Assembly: GCA_900088475.1 (NCBI GenBank)
Contig: FLMG01001166.1
Span: 62,001-126,000 of the forward strand
Length of the DNA: 64,000 nucleotides
Reading direction: 5' to 3'
Source of the DNA: Hyphochytrium catenoides
Lineage: Eukaryota > Sar > Hyphochytriomycetes > Hyphochytriales > Hyphochytriaceae
Below are positions 36,470 through 47,149 of this stretch, piece after piece. The notes under the pieces were generated by a model. That model was not told the origin of the DNA. It searched no databases and saw nothing but the letters and a program-made list of their open reading frames with translations. A program made the translations under genes and the position numbers. How positions within the stretch are numbered: position 1 is the stretch's first letter; every line of letters starts with the position of its first letter.

Positions 36470-38812
36470 TCAGAGCTCATCGTGCACGACTCCGTGCGCC
36501 TCTGACAGAGATTCAAGATCGATTTTATCTGGAAGTACAGTGCACGCAGCAGGAGTACGCATCTTGGCTGTGTAAAGACAGGTTTCTGGCTCATCGATAT
36601 CATACACTTCCTCTGTCAGTCCGCATAGTAGGGTAACCTTTAGGCAGCAGAAGGAGAAACGTCAACCTTGTTACTGGGTTGTCAGGCAGCTTCTGCCATA
36701 CTGACCGTCATTGACCTTGCCGGGCCATTCCAGCACGAAAGACCGCCAGAGAATTTCATGACGTGTTCCTTACCAGACGCGTCAAGCGACTGGAAGTTTC
36801 TGCATGAGAAAATAGGTTAAAGAGCGCTATCTTCCTCCTTGCCGCTTCGACATAGCCTTACCCTAGAGAAATGGAGTCCTGCGATGCCTTCCCGAAGGGA
36901 CAGACCTCATATTTGTACCTGAGGACGAAGCAGACAGACCGTGTTAAGTTCCTGGCAGATCAACCTTATAGGCAATCGGAAAGCAAGTTATGTCCTCTTG
37001 CTCTAGAGGGTGCCAAAAGCCATCAGCACTCCAAGAATAGACTAGGGCATTGCATGACTCACTTTTGCTGCTGAACTGACCAGCACTTCCCTTTCAGTGG
37101 GAAGTATTCCCTCTGCGGCCCGTAGAAAACCTCAACCTCCTTCTTTAAGTCTTCCACCTTACTCTTAAGGGAGGTGACTTCAGAGTACGCCGAGTTGTAG
37201 GTATTTCTCGCATCTTCGGCCTCTGTAACGTTTGGTAAACATCATTAGCGTCTAACTATTAAGGACGGTGAAGGTGACGCCAGTACGGAATTGAGCGAAG
37301 GAGGTCGTGCAGTGACACATGTTTCAGAGAGAGCGCTGCGCTCAAGAGGAAAAGCTAAAGGAGGGAAGGGTGGAAGAAGGAGCAAAGGGCTTGTGGGTAC
37401 CAGGTCGTTTGTAATCATCTGCAGGCTTTGTAATCGCCTTGAGTTTGCTAAAGGCGTCAGAATCGGAGTCGTCCTTCGAAGCTAGCGCCTGGGGTACGCC
37501 AAAACCTCGTTTCTCCCTTGCGGCAATGATATTGTCCACAACTGCTTCACCGAACATCTGCGTAGTAATCCAAGACTCCTTGGCAAGGTGGCTAGTAATG
37601 TTGGCCACCTAACTCAGCACCCAGAGGCAGGAGTCGTTGATCCAACAATATTTAGGTCAGTGCCTTTGGGAACCAGGGAAGGGGCGGGAGGTAGAACGGC
37701 GAAGGAACTAAACTTCTCAGAGTCTAGACGGAATTAGGAAGAGCAAAGCGACGATGACGAGGGAACTACTAGTTCCCTTGGTAACACAATATGGAGATTA
37801 GACAGTGTGTCGTATACTATCTCATCAGCCTACCAGGGAAATCAGGTCTTCCTTCTGCAACTCCGCTAGACCTAGTTGTTCTGCTGCTTGGTCCAGAGTT
37901 ACCGATAAGTTTGCCCTTTCCTGAGTTTCTAGCTCTTCCTCTGTCGCTTTTTTGATCTCGGCCTCATTCAAATCGGCCTCCTTCTTCTTAAGGTCTTCCT
38001 CCAAGCGAATCACTTCCTCTTCCTTACCAGCAAATGCCTATCGTCAGGATGTGAGGGTAAGCACACTGAATGAGCGTTGGGAGGTCTAGGAAAGAGAGAA
38101 GCATATATATCAAGCGTCTGAGATCTTATGGGACAATCTGCATAGATGCCTGAAAGAACCTGCTTGGCTTCCTCAATGTATTCCTTCTTTTTGACAGAAC
38201 CAGCTTCAAATATCTTTACTCTTTCTCCCAGCTCCTTCAGATACTTGTCTGCCTGTTCGCTGCAAGTGTTCCTGCAAACTCCTGGCGCTTCATCACTGCC
38301 ATCACAACAATCTGAAGCCATCGATCGTCAGTAAGTGTAGGGAAGCGTACCATTGGGTTCGACGTACCGCAGACTTGGTCTTTGACTCGGCTTGAAAAGA
38401 TGTAGCGACCTCTGTGACCCTTATTGACGCAGTAAAATCTGCCCTGGGAGCAGGCAGCTGAGTGACACGAGTGACTTAGTTATTCCTATTTGTTGCTGCT
38501 ATGAAGCAGGGAGATATACATACAGGTGCCAGGTTCGTCAGAACCATCTTCGCAGTCGCAATAGTCATCATTCACCCGCGCAAAGGGAATGGTCTTCTGC
38601 CCACTCAAGCATGTGAAGGTCTGACAAATATCCAGCTTAGCAGCAAGCTTCCAGTCAGAACAGCGGACAATACGGACCTTTGAGGTTGAATCGTAGAGGT
38701 GACCCTTTGAGAGCGGTATGCCAAGCATCAGCTTTGAACCGTCCACCGCGGAACTACACTCGGAGAGGAGGGCAATGACAGGGAATATTGTCAAGCAAGC
38801 AAGAGCCTTCAT
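36470..38812 (-). CDS. Glucosidase II beta subunit (PRKCSH-type), ER lumen
   Basis: This is the non-catalytic subunit that holds glucosidase II in the ER and presents N-glycans through its mannose-6-phosphate-receptor-like domain. It starts at the ATG at 38812 with a signal peptide ([17 protein letters not shown]). The two LDL-receptor-A-like repeats follow: [12 protein letters not shown] and [16 protein letters not shown], then [24 protein letters not shown] and [14 protein letters not shown] Glu/Lys coiled coil spans about 38250-37840 and 37610-37180. The C-terminal MRH domain contains [32 protein letters not shown] and [13 protein letters not shown]. The protein ends VVHDEL and a stop, a clear HDEL retrieval signal. 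At least seven exons are seen. It is divergent to sideroflexin. Confidence 0.92.
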
Positions 38813-39435
38813 CCTTACTGCGCTGATTGTTAGTCTAGGCGCTCTCGCCCTATAGCTAGTGAAGCACTTCAAGGTGATACTCTTGGCCTGTTGCTCCTCT
38901 CTCTGCCATAGAGCTCTCTACGGATGGCTCATAAATAAGTCTTCAGTAGGCCTCGTCAATCAGACGATAGTCCCAGGCAGAGAGTTGTCAGTAAAGCTGA
39001 AAAAAACCAGGTTCTTTCTTGAGATTCTGAACTGCAGATCTATGAGCAACAGATCTCTCTTCATGCCGATACGGCTACTGTACCTGCTGAACGAATTACA
39101 GATCCAGAGATAATTTCTCCGCGATAAGCAGCCAGAGACATGTGAATATCCATGATAGACCCTGAGTAGGCAAAGGATTATCAATGTTAGCGACCGATTG
39201 TGATTCACAAATTGATCTGATATGACCTATGGAGAAGAGGATTTGTTGTGAAGCTGATGAGAAGTGTCGGCGCAACGCCCTGCGGCACGTTGATTCTTCT
39301 CAGCGGGCATCAGCAATCTTCTTCGCCGACGAAGCTCCCAGTCGAAGGTCACGCACCACCACCTGCGAGATGATTCATGGTGCCGATTAGAAGCTAGTCT
39401 ACAGGTTGCAAGTTCTTCCCACACAAGGAGCCGCT
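38813..39435. other. Divergent 5' region between glucosidase II beta and sideroflexin
   Basis: About 620 bases lie between two outward-facing ATGs. No coding match was found; it probably contains both promoters. Confidence 0.4.
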
Positions 39436-40637
39436 ATGAGTGTGGATGGACTGAGTCCGATGAGCGAATTGTCTGCACGTTGCTGAAATTCGTATTGGNN
39501 NNNNNNNNNNNNNNNNNNNNNNNNNNNNNNNNNNNNNNNNNNNNNNNNNNNNNNNNNGTAGTGAACGACAGTTGCATGTAGACCTTGATGAAGCTACATA
39601 CTTTCAACGGGTGCAGAAGGTATTCCACCAGCTTGACGTCCGCACGGCTTTCGCGACTCATGGGCAGGTTGAAGCCGCCCTGAAGACTATTGAAGACCAT
39701 AGTAAGTCAAGACTTGGAGGTTTCCTGCCACTCAATGTATCGTAATACTCCGTCTTCATAGGGAAGGGTCTTGTTCGTCCAAGTGCCGACACTCTTTTTC
39801 ATGCGACGAAGCTGAAGAACGCCATCGTCCATCCCGATACAGGTATAAGGACGCGCATTTTGCTCTTCTCCTCCGATGTTGCTAAACCTTCTTTATTTCT
39901 CAGGGGAAAAGGTCCTTCTGCCTCTGAGAGTCAGCATGATCGTGCCGATGAACCTTATTCTGGACGCTGGGATGATGTCTGCGTCGACTCTGTCTTCTAC
40001 TGTCTTCTGGCAGTGGCTCAATCAGACCTATAACGCCCTTCACTACTACGCTAATCGGAACGCATCCAATCATGATACCTCTACCCAGCGTTTAGTAGCC
40101 TACCTTGCCGCAACCGGAAGCTCAGTGTGGGCGGCTTTAAAAGTACGGAGGCTAAGCGATCAGGCACCTGCGGCTGCCCGCTGGGGCCCGTACCTTAGGC
40201 GCCTTGGGCCATTTGCAGCTGTGGCTGCGGCAGACGTCCTGAACCTTCCCTTGATGAGACAGAGTGAGTTCTTACATGGTGTGGATTTGTTTGACGAGAA
40301 CGGAAGGTATGTAGGGAAGAGTAAGAGGGCTGGTGTCGTAGCTGTCAGCTCCTGTGTGGCAGGCCGAGTCTTTGCCGCGGCACCTATTCTCTGCATCCCT
40401 CCCTTGATAATGCAGAAGCTGGAAGGGAAGGAGCTGCTGAAGCGCAGACCAGTGCTTCGTATTCCCATACTACTCTCGTTGGTAGGAGTGATGATTCAGT
40501 TCTCGGTCCCACTAACCTTCGGGTTATTCAAGCAAACGGCGCAGGTTAATGTGAGATATTTAGAGCCCCAATTTAGACGCGTCATTCGAGACGATGGGCT
40601 CTTGATGAAGTATGCAACTTATAATAAAGGCATATAG
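39436..40637 (+). CDS. Sideroflexin, mitochondrial amino-acid (serine) carrier; 5' end interrupted by gap
   Basis: Sideroflexins are mitochondrial inner-membrane transporters, SFXN1 carrying serine. The candidate ATG at 39436 reads MSVDGLSPMSELSAR and runs into the N gap. After it the reading is ERQLHVDLDEATYFQRVQ and VFHQLDVRTAF (39558-39702). Phase-correct introns at about 39703-39761 and 39843-39902 join to KGLVRPSADTLFHATKL, the hallmark HPDTGEKVLLPLRVS, then VPMNLILDAGM, TVFWQWLNQTYNALHYYANR, and further spans including IPILLSLVGVMIQFSVPL. It ends KYATYNKGI at a TAG. The downstream part is a normal full-length family core. The exact N-terminus cannot be read. The gene converges with the kinase. 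Confidence 0.92.
39499..39557. other. Assembly gap (run of N)
   Basis: Fifty-nine N characters interrupt the 5' part of the sideroflexin gene. The true missing length is unknown. Confidence 0.99.
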
Positions 40638-41221
40638 ATGATGATGCTAGCGACTGTTCTTCTGAAAGGCCACTACTATAAAAGATAGCATCACGGCGGA
40701 TGGCATGTACAAGGCCATTTAAGGTCTTCCATGGAAACAGTTAAAAACGACACTACTGTCAAGATAGCATTACAATTGGCTTGCACAAGGCCGTTCTGAG
40801 CGGCTCTAGATCCCGTCGTTCGGTGGGAGTCGGAGCTCTTGCTTGTGGACAGCAGATTATCCTGAAGAGGGGCCATACAGAGGGCGAATGGGAGAGCTGC
40901 GTACCTACAAGTCACAGATGGGACTATTGTTTATGAGTAAAGGTGTCGTTTATTAGTAAGGTGTCGATAACCGCTGGCAAAATTGTTACAGACATACATT
41001 AACTGACATGAGACTTTTCTACGTGAGCTGCGCACATCAGCTGGCGCACATATTCTTGGCCATTACTGATGGTCAATAGAGATATGTGCTGCTGGCTCTG
41101 TGTGGCAGATGTTTCTTCTTGTAAGAAGAGGAGCAGAGATAAGATCGACACATATGATGGAGTCATAAAATAGCGTTGTGGAGCTATCAAGCAAAACTTT
41201 TCATCAAAATTGGGTAAGCCT
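40638..41221. other. Convergent 3' region with diverged direct repeats
   Basis: It lies between the sideroflexin and kinase stops. Two related segments of about 50 bases occur at 40671-40720 and 40749-40797 (shared CACTACT, AAGATAGCAT and CACAAGGCC or TACAAGGCC). A shorter pair lies at 40928-40966 (GTTTATGAGTAAAGGTGTC against GTTTATTAGTAAGGTGTC). No gene was recognised. Confidence 0.5.
40671..40797. repeat. Diverged direct repeat, two copies of about 50 bases
   Basis: The copies at 40671-40720 and 40749-40797 align with roughly three quarters of positions alike and a few indels. It looks like an old local duplication in the 3' flank of sideroflexin. Confidence 0.5.
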
Positions 41222-42472
41222 TCAGGCCACTGGATTCCAAGGACAGCTGGATTTCCATGCCTCCTTCAAGAGAGCTCGTTTCTCCTGATACGCCTCCCAG
41301 AGTTTCGCTGACTCGACACGATTACGGAGGTGACCCAAAACTGTCTTGTTTAGCAGATTGTCGTTGAGATTTGGGTTTGCACTTGACCCGGTAGGCTTCC
41401 TGGCACTGGCTTCCTTCGAAGCAGCTTGCTGGACATACATCTGCTCTTGGAGTTTTCCCTTATGTTGGAGCTGCTCAATGCTGCGCAGTATCTTTTGCTT
41501 CTTGTTAGCAGCAGGGTTTTGCGCATCTAAAGAAACCTCTGCAATCGCCTGCACTACATTGTCATCCTCAAAGCTTGGGATTTCCTCCTGTCTGCTGAAG
41601 TGCTGGACTGCTGCCATTGCAGCTCGTGAAGGCACAGGTTTCCTTCCAAAGAACCACGGATGGTTGAGAATATCATCGATGGAAGGTCTTCTAGACGGTT
41701 CAACAACCAACATCTTGTTAAGAAGGTCCATCGCATCGCCAGAGAACCAAGTGTGCATCTTCCACGCCCTTAAAAGAGCCTTGGCACCGCTGCTTTTCAT
41801 CAGTCGGAAACGATCATCCTGCACAGAAGGGAGTTCCATTGGAGGAACGCCCGTCAGCATGATAAAGAGAACAATGCCTAGAGACCAAACGTCAGCCACC
41901 GTAGCTTCATACTCCTGAGACGTATACGTTTCTGGACTCATATAGAAGAACTTGCCGACAGAGTCCGAATGTTTCTGTGAGGTGGTGGCAGACAGACCAA
42001 AGTCACATACTTTGCATGTGTCCTCATCATCCACCAGGACATTCTCTAAAGAAATATCTCTATGGGCGATGCCTTGCTCATGAATGTACCTAACTCCGCT
42101 AACAATCTGGTGAAACCAAGTCCGTGCCTGGTCCTCAGAGAAACGCTGATTTGAGGCCTCCTCGATAAGGCCATAGAGCTCCCCCTTGCCACAATACTCC
42201 AGGACCAAGTAGAGAAATCCATTCTCCGTGAACTCAGAGATCAACCTCAACACGTTAGGATGACCCCCATCCTTGCTCAGAATTTTCATTGCTTGGCGCT
42301 CAGCTTCAGCATCCTCCTTTATCCTGGTGCCGTTTAACGACTGCTTGCGAAGCGCATTGGAAAGGCGCACTCTCTTAATCGCCACCAATTCCTGGGTCTG
42401 AACGTCCTTGGCGAGGACAACATCGCCATAAAGGGCGGATTTTAGAGATCGGACGACCCGATAGTTATCCAT
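41222..42472 (-). CDS. Ser/Thr protein kinase, CAMK/SNF1-like, intronless
   Basis: Single-exon product of 416 residues. The kinase domain covers about residues 4-275: VAIKRV with the ATP-anchoring Lys at 33, YLVLEYCGKGELY at the hinge, GIAHRDISLENVLVDD as catalytic loop, KVCDFGLSA with the Mg-binding Asp, FFYMSPETY for the APE motif, VADVWSLGIVLFIMLTG, and NHPWFFG at the end of the domain. The C-terminal 140 residues are charged and helical (IRSIEQL-like ILRSIEQLQHKGKL, then LGHLRNRVESAKLWEAY) with no known domain. Two deviations stand out. The first two glycines of the Gly-rich loop are replaced (LKSALYGDV), and the catalytic-loop Lys is Ser (HRDISLEN instead of HRDLKPEN). Catalytic Asp and DFG are kept, so it is probably active. 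The substrate is unknown. Confidence 0.9.
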   Translation of the reverse strand: MDNYRVVRSLKSALYGDVVLAKDVQTQELVAIKRVRLSNALRKQSLNGTRIKEDAEAERQAMKILSKDGGHPNVLRLISEFTENGFLYLVLEYCGKGELYGLIEEASNQRFSEDQARTWFHQIVSGVRYIHEQGIAHRDISLENVLVDDEDTCKVCDFGLSATTSQKHSDSVGKFFYMSPETYTSQEYEATVADVWSLGIVLFIMLTGVPPMELPSVQDDRFRLMKSSGAKALLRAWKMHTWFSGDAMDLLNKMLVVEPSRRPSIDDILNHPWFFGRKPVPSRAAMAAVQHFSRQEEIPSFEDDNVVQAIAEVSLDAQNPAANKKQKILRSIEQLQHKGKLQEQMYVQQAASKEASARKPTGSSANPNLNDNLLNKTVLGHLRNRVESAKLWEAYQEKRALLKEAWKSSCPWNPVA

Positions 42473-45308
42473 TTTCAGCCTATCTGCCGTCTGGCAACCT
42501 CGTTAATGATCTCTTTGGGGGTGGACGTAAAGGCCCTGAGATGTTGAGGGGTTGATCAGGGCAGGTCGGCCAGAGCTTAAGAGAATCACAGAGAACGTCC
42601 TCTGATCTTCCTCTTTGCTTCCTTGACTTATGTGACGTTTGTCGCTCTGCCTTCTAGTAGATTCCTCAGAGCACAAGAGTGACAGCTGTAAGCTACCTTC
42701 TGCTTCTAGAGTCTATGACAAACGGCCCTGTCGCTTATGTACGATGACTTGTTTCTTCTAGTTGTCAGCAACATGTGTGGCGACTACCGTCGTCATCCAC
42801 AGTGCGGAAAAGAAAGAATGAGGCAGGGGCAGGACTCAGAACCAAACGGACAAGACTTTCCAGGGATTGATTGATCACTGTAGGTGGACAGGGGGTAGTA
42901 ATAACTTCTGAGGTCGTAAGCCTAAGCTCTATACTAGGCAAGAGCAATACGACGGTCGGTGTTTTGGTCCTTCCTCTGCCAGGAGCTTTTTCCTTGTCAT
43001 TCTTCGAGCGCCTCTGTCACACTCCTCGTCGTTCTCTTTGACCTCCCTCTGTCTCACTTTGACAACGGGTTAAGAATTGCCTAAGGTTTATCTCGTACCT
43101 ATTCTGTCTTGTTCAAGCTGCTGTCCTTCTTTCCATTTTTTTGTCCCCATTTCTGTCCTCTTTTGTCCCTTCCTCCTGTTTTCTGTGTCTGTATGTTGAT
43201 GCTAGAGGAAACGTCATCAGAGGGTGGGTGGGGCTGGAATATCCCGGCCTGTGTCCTATAGAATAGCGTTCTTTGTGAGTAGGTATATACAAAGGTGCTT
43301 TGTTCCCGCGATGGAAATCATCTGCACCCAGCTTGTGGGGCTGCGAGGTGGAAGGAAAAGACTTGATAACAGAGCCAAACTGGGTAAGGCGTGAGTAGGA
43401 GAGGTGTTAGAAGCAAGAGGGTTGTCGAAACGTCAAAGTCCAGCCACATCATTCTTCTTCCCCATTCACCTGGAACAGCGAGAGACAGCCAGCACCAGCA
43501 GCTGCCTGTCACGGGTGCTGATGATCTTTCTTGACGTGTCGCTCTCTGAGTCAATGTCGCTGTCGTAGAAGTGTGGTCTTTTAGAACTTGAAATAAGACT
43601 CAACAAAATTATTAGAAAGGGTTAAGGAGTTGTACGAGGAGGAGAAGGGACGAATGGGGGTGATGTTCTGTCTTCTTCCTCAAGGAACAAGGAAGAGTCT
43701 TTGTCCCCAGTATTTTTGAAACATTATGAATTAGTTCCTATCTTTCCAGGCTGCCGATATAGAATAGCTGAAATCTTCCCTACAGTGCAATTTTGCTGAT
43801 TATTTCAACATTCGATTCCTTTCGAAGGCGATCTTGATTGTTCCGAATGATCTTCAAGGAAGGTCTGACCTACCATAGTTCTACTATGCAAAAACCACCA
43901 CACAGAGGAGGAGTGAGGGTCAACGAAATAGCGCTGAATGAGTTTGTTCAATATTTCCAATGAGCAGTTGTCTCAGTGGTACAGTTCCGTCCAGAAAAGA
44001 ACTGATTAACGACGGAGTGCAAACACTCCAGTAGCAGTGGAGAAAGTTCTATAGTACCATTTGCATTTCTAGATGTCCATGGGTAAAGCCTCGTTCTGTA
44101 ATCTGGTTCAAGGGCCTGATGACAGTCTAAATCAGGTATTATTCTGATCCCCTTTGCAAGGTTCATTATTTCCCCAAGTCCCGTAAATAACTATTGCAAA
44201 ACATGGTAAGGGTGACCCATTCTTGTGCTGGGCATTCCCCTTACATTTTACAAGGTATGAATGAGCTAGGTTTCGGCGAAATCCACATCTTAGCTAGGAG
44301 TAAGTACTCGTAGTCCCAACGCTCTACAGCCTCACTCATGCGTCGTATCTTTTGAAAGAGGGCTGTCGTTTATGACCTCACATCCTGTGATGTGAGGGGA
44401 GAATTGTGGAAGTGATGAGCTGGGGAGCCTGTTCGGGTTCAGGTGCTTCTTAGGTTTAACAGTGTACAGCGGCTACATACCAAATCCCCCGCATTGTAGA
44501 TTAGAGGTACACGTACAGATAGTAAAATAAAAGCCTTTCTTGTATGGGACTACAAGTACTTTTGTAATTCTGCACTGAGTGTTCTACTTCTAAGGGAATC
44601 CGTAGACAGGTAAAAGAACCCTCGTACTGTAGGGCTGAGCTCTGTCACGGCGCAGTTCGGAGTGGAGGATGAGAGGTGAGCTGCTGCGCTTTCTTACCAT
44701 TTTATCCTCTATTTCGGATGGACATTCACATCCCTTCAGCAGCCCAACACAAAATCCGAAAGGTTCAAACTACAGCCCCCTTCTCCCAGCTCTCAGCGGC
44801 ACCTCTTCTCTCACACTGCCTTCCTACTGGACATACACTCTCGGTAAACATTCCTAGAAATCTCCGAAAAAAGTCTTGGAAGACCATCACCAACGCCATA
44901 CAGTGCCTGTCAGTGTATCACTGTAGTTGTTGTAACCTGCCGTTCGCGATGGCGACAGATGGGTGTTATTTACTCGTGTTATTACTCCCTAGGCTACATT
45001 ATTGCAGGTGGCGTCTTCACCTCTAATAATAAGCGGGCGTCGCATCGGAACGGAGCTCAGCAGTACAGCAGGATGGAGATTGCTTTGGCGCAATTTATAG
45101 CTCATGGCGACCAAAGTGGAACCACGAAGAAGATAACTACGTCAAAAACTTGGAATACTACTGGGAGCATAATAAGCTCTGGTTCGGGGTTAGAGGTGTT
45201 TCCCTTTGCATGAGAAGGCCCAACGTCTCGTTTCATAAGGCCCGGCTGTCGGTCTGTCTTAGACTTGGGAGCCGGTCTGCATAATAAAGCAGAGGATCAG
45301 CCGTTAAA
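42473..45308. other. Long divergent intergenic region
   Basis: 2.8 kb between the kinase ATG and the HGSNAT-type ATG, both facing outwards. It contains pyrimidine-rich stretches (about 43010-43190) and a perfect 9-bp hairpin at 44376-44397. A few open frames occur, including an 85-codon one from 44959 and an overlapping one from 44676. None matches a family I know. Upstream non-coding exons of either gene cannot be excluded. Confidence 0.4.
44376..44397. repeat. Perfect inverted repeat, 9-bp stem and 4-base loop
   Basis: CCTCACATC, a loop of CTGT, then GATGTGAGG. It stands alone in the long intergenic region, about 0.9 kb before the HGSNAT-type start. Confidence 0.6.
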
Positions 45309-46730
45309 ATGCATGAAGGCGTCAGTCATCATACGCCTCTTCTAGAAGAGGAAGAGGCTGTGCAACGCTCAATAGGAAATGATGGGAGCGGGCCGCCGGG
45401 ATCGTTTCTAGAGGGAGCGACTAGCTCTAATCAAGGACCACATAAAGGACTAGCGGCGAATGTGCGGTTGAGGAGGAGGCGTTACGTGGATGTTGGTAGA
45501 GGCATCACCATCTTCCTAATGATCTTTGTGAATCACTGCGACGGAGATAAGCCCTTTTGGATTGCCCACGCTGTTTGGGATGGTATGCACCTAGCTGACA
45601 CGGTTATGCCCGCCTTTCTCTTCATTGTTGGCGTCTCGATAGCTCTTTCGACACAGAGTCACATGTCCAGCAACGAGACCATAAAAACAGCGTTGCGAAG
45701 AGTAGGCATGCGAAGCATGAAGCTATTTGCCTTGGGACTATTTCTTCAGGGCGGAAGTGAGGATGGCCAGTTTCCAGCCTTCAATCTAAGGAGAGTGCGC
45801 ATCATGGGAGTTCTTCAAAGGATATCCATCGCTTACTTCTTCACTGCGACCCTTTTTCTTCTATGCCTTCCGAAATCCACAGTCTGCACCACCCTTGGGC
45901 ACGACGGCCATCCGCTCAAATCTGCTCCGCAGAAGAGAAAGAAGAAGCGCCGGGATCCGTCGTGGGTTCTGTGGGCCGTTGCCATTACACTCTTTATCGC
46001 CTACACTCTCTGCAGTCTGTGCATCCCGGTCCCTTCCTGTCCTTATCTACCTCCTTTAGCTCCAACGTGTAACCTTGCCTCTTATCTGGATACAGTGATA
46101 CTCTCTGTGGACCATATGTACCGCTATCCTCTCTGTGTCAGGGCAGATCCTCCCTGCTTTGCTCTTGAACCTGAGGGTCTCTTTACCTCTCTTGGAGCTA
46201 TCATAACATGCTTTTTGGGACTGTATTACGGAGTGCATTTGAACAAAATGGACGTTGGCCGTCGAGTTTGCCAGAAGCTCCAGCTTGTCTATGGCTCCTT
46301 AGTAATCGGAGGAGTCTGTCTGCATGCTTCAGGCCTTCCGCTGAACAAGCAGCTTTACTCTTCTAGTTATATTCTCATGACTGCCGGACTCACAGCCCTG
46401 CTTCTCAACCTTCTCTCCGCTATAGAAGCTAAAGGTAACAAGGACTTCGAGGGGGCTAAGATCATTCTACTAGGGCAGATTCCGTTTATGTGGCTTGGAA
46501 TGAACAGCATCCTAGTCTTCGCTGGGGACGAAATGCTACATCTCGTGCTTCAAAGCTGGTTCTGGTGGGAGAGCCGGGATAGAAACTTATATAACTTCAT
46601 AGTTGGCTGTTTGAAAAGGATTGTTCACAGCGAAGCATATGCCCAACTCTGCTATGGCCTACTGATTGGGTGCTTCTGGATGTACATTGCCCGGTTTCTC
46701 TACCACCGAAAGATCTTTATAAAAGTCTAA
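45309..46730 (+). CDS. HGSNAT-type transmembrane acetyltransferase (heparan-alpha-glucosaminide N-acetyltransferase family), intronless
   Basis: In animals HGSNAT transfers the acetyl group of cytosolic acetyl-CoA across the lysosomal membrane to glucosamine. In bacteria and algae relatives act on other sugars. The single exon gives 473 residues with a soluble N-terminus of about 50 residues. Family motifs follow: RRRRYVDVGRGITIFLMIFVN; the conserved His region IAHAVWDGMHLADTVMPAF; LFIVGVSIALS; LQGGSEDGQFPAFNLRRVRI; MGVLQRISIAYFF; GLFTSLGAIITCFLGLYYGV; LNKQLYSSSYILMTAGLTA; and PFMWLGMNSILVFAGDEML. About ten to eleven membrane spans are evident. The N-terminal luminal domain of the animal enzyme is absent. 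It converges with the ABCC gene. Confidence 0.88.
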   Translation: MHEGVSHHTPLLEEEEAVQRSIGNDGSGPPGSFLEGATSSNQGPHKGLAANVRLRRRRYVDVGRGITIFLMIFVNHCDGDKPFWIAHAVWDGMHLADTVMPAFLFIVGVSIALSTQSHMSSNETIKTALRRVGMRSMKLFALGLFLQGGSEDGQFPAFNLRRVRIMGVLQRISIAYFFTATLFLLCLPKSTVCTTLGHDGHPLKSAPQKRKKKRRDPSWVLWAVAITLFIAYTLCSLCIPVPSCPYLPPLAPTCNLASYLDTVILSVDHMYRYPLCVRADPPCFALEPEGLFTSLGAIITCFLGLYYGVHLNKMDVGRRVCQKLQLVYGSLVIGGVCLHASGLPLNKQLYSSSYILMTAGLTALLLNLLSAIEAKGNKDFEGAKIILLGQIPFMWLGMNSILVFAGDEMLHLVLQSWFWWESRDRNLYNFIVGCLKRIVHSEAYAQLCYGLLIGCFWMYIARFLYHRKIFIKV

Positions 46731-47149
46731 AGGATGCCAAAGTCTTCCTTAGATGCAGCCTGGTTCTAGGCGGAAATAGTTGGCTGACCATCATCAGCTC
46801 ATCGTCTTCGACGGCCAGCATGACAGAATGACTCATGCCTGGGAGTGTAAACTAAAGTGTGGTTATCGACTTTGGCCCGCAAAGCCTCAACTGCACCATG
46901 TCTGGTCTCAAGAACTTAAGAGTGCTGAAGCCCCACAAAGCTCAACTCTCTTCTCCCAGTAAATGGAGCAAAAGAGTAAACTTCGGCAGGGGACACCTGA
47001 GCTGAACTGAATGAGTGATAAGACTGCTAAGCAGTTACAGTTCTCAGGCACCTCGACCCCGGAGGTCAGAGAAGGCCGAACTCGCCGTCAGCCATGTCGC
47101 CTCAATAGGCGTTAGGAGCCCGAGAGCATACTCCGCATTTATTTAGTAT
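46731..47149. other. Convergent 3' region, HGSNAT-type gene and ABCC gene
   Basis: 419 bases. A minus-strand AATAAA (plus-strand TTTATT at 47138-47143) lies 6 bases beyond the ABCC stop and may be its polyadenylation signal. No gene was recognised. Confidence 0.45.

Noticed and set aside
44676-45213. Open frames of 116 and 85 codons before the HGSNAT-type gene
   Set aside because: They overlap in different frames, have no family match and no clear splice link to the ATG at 45309; treated as 5' flank.
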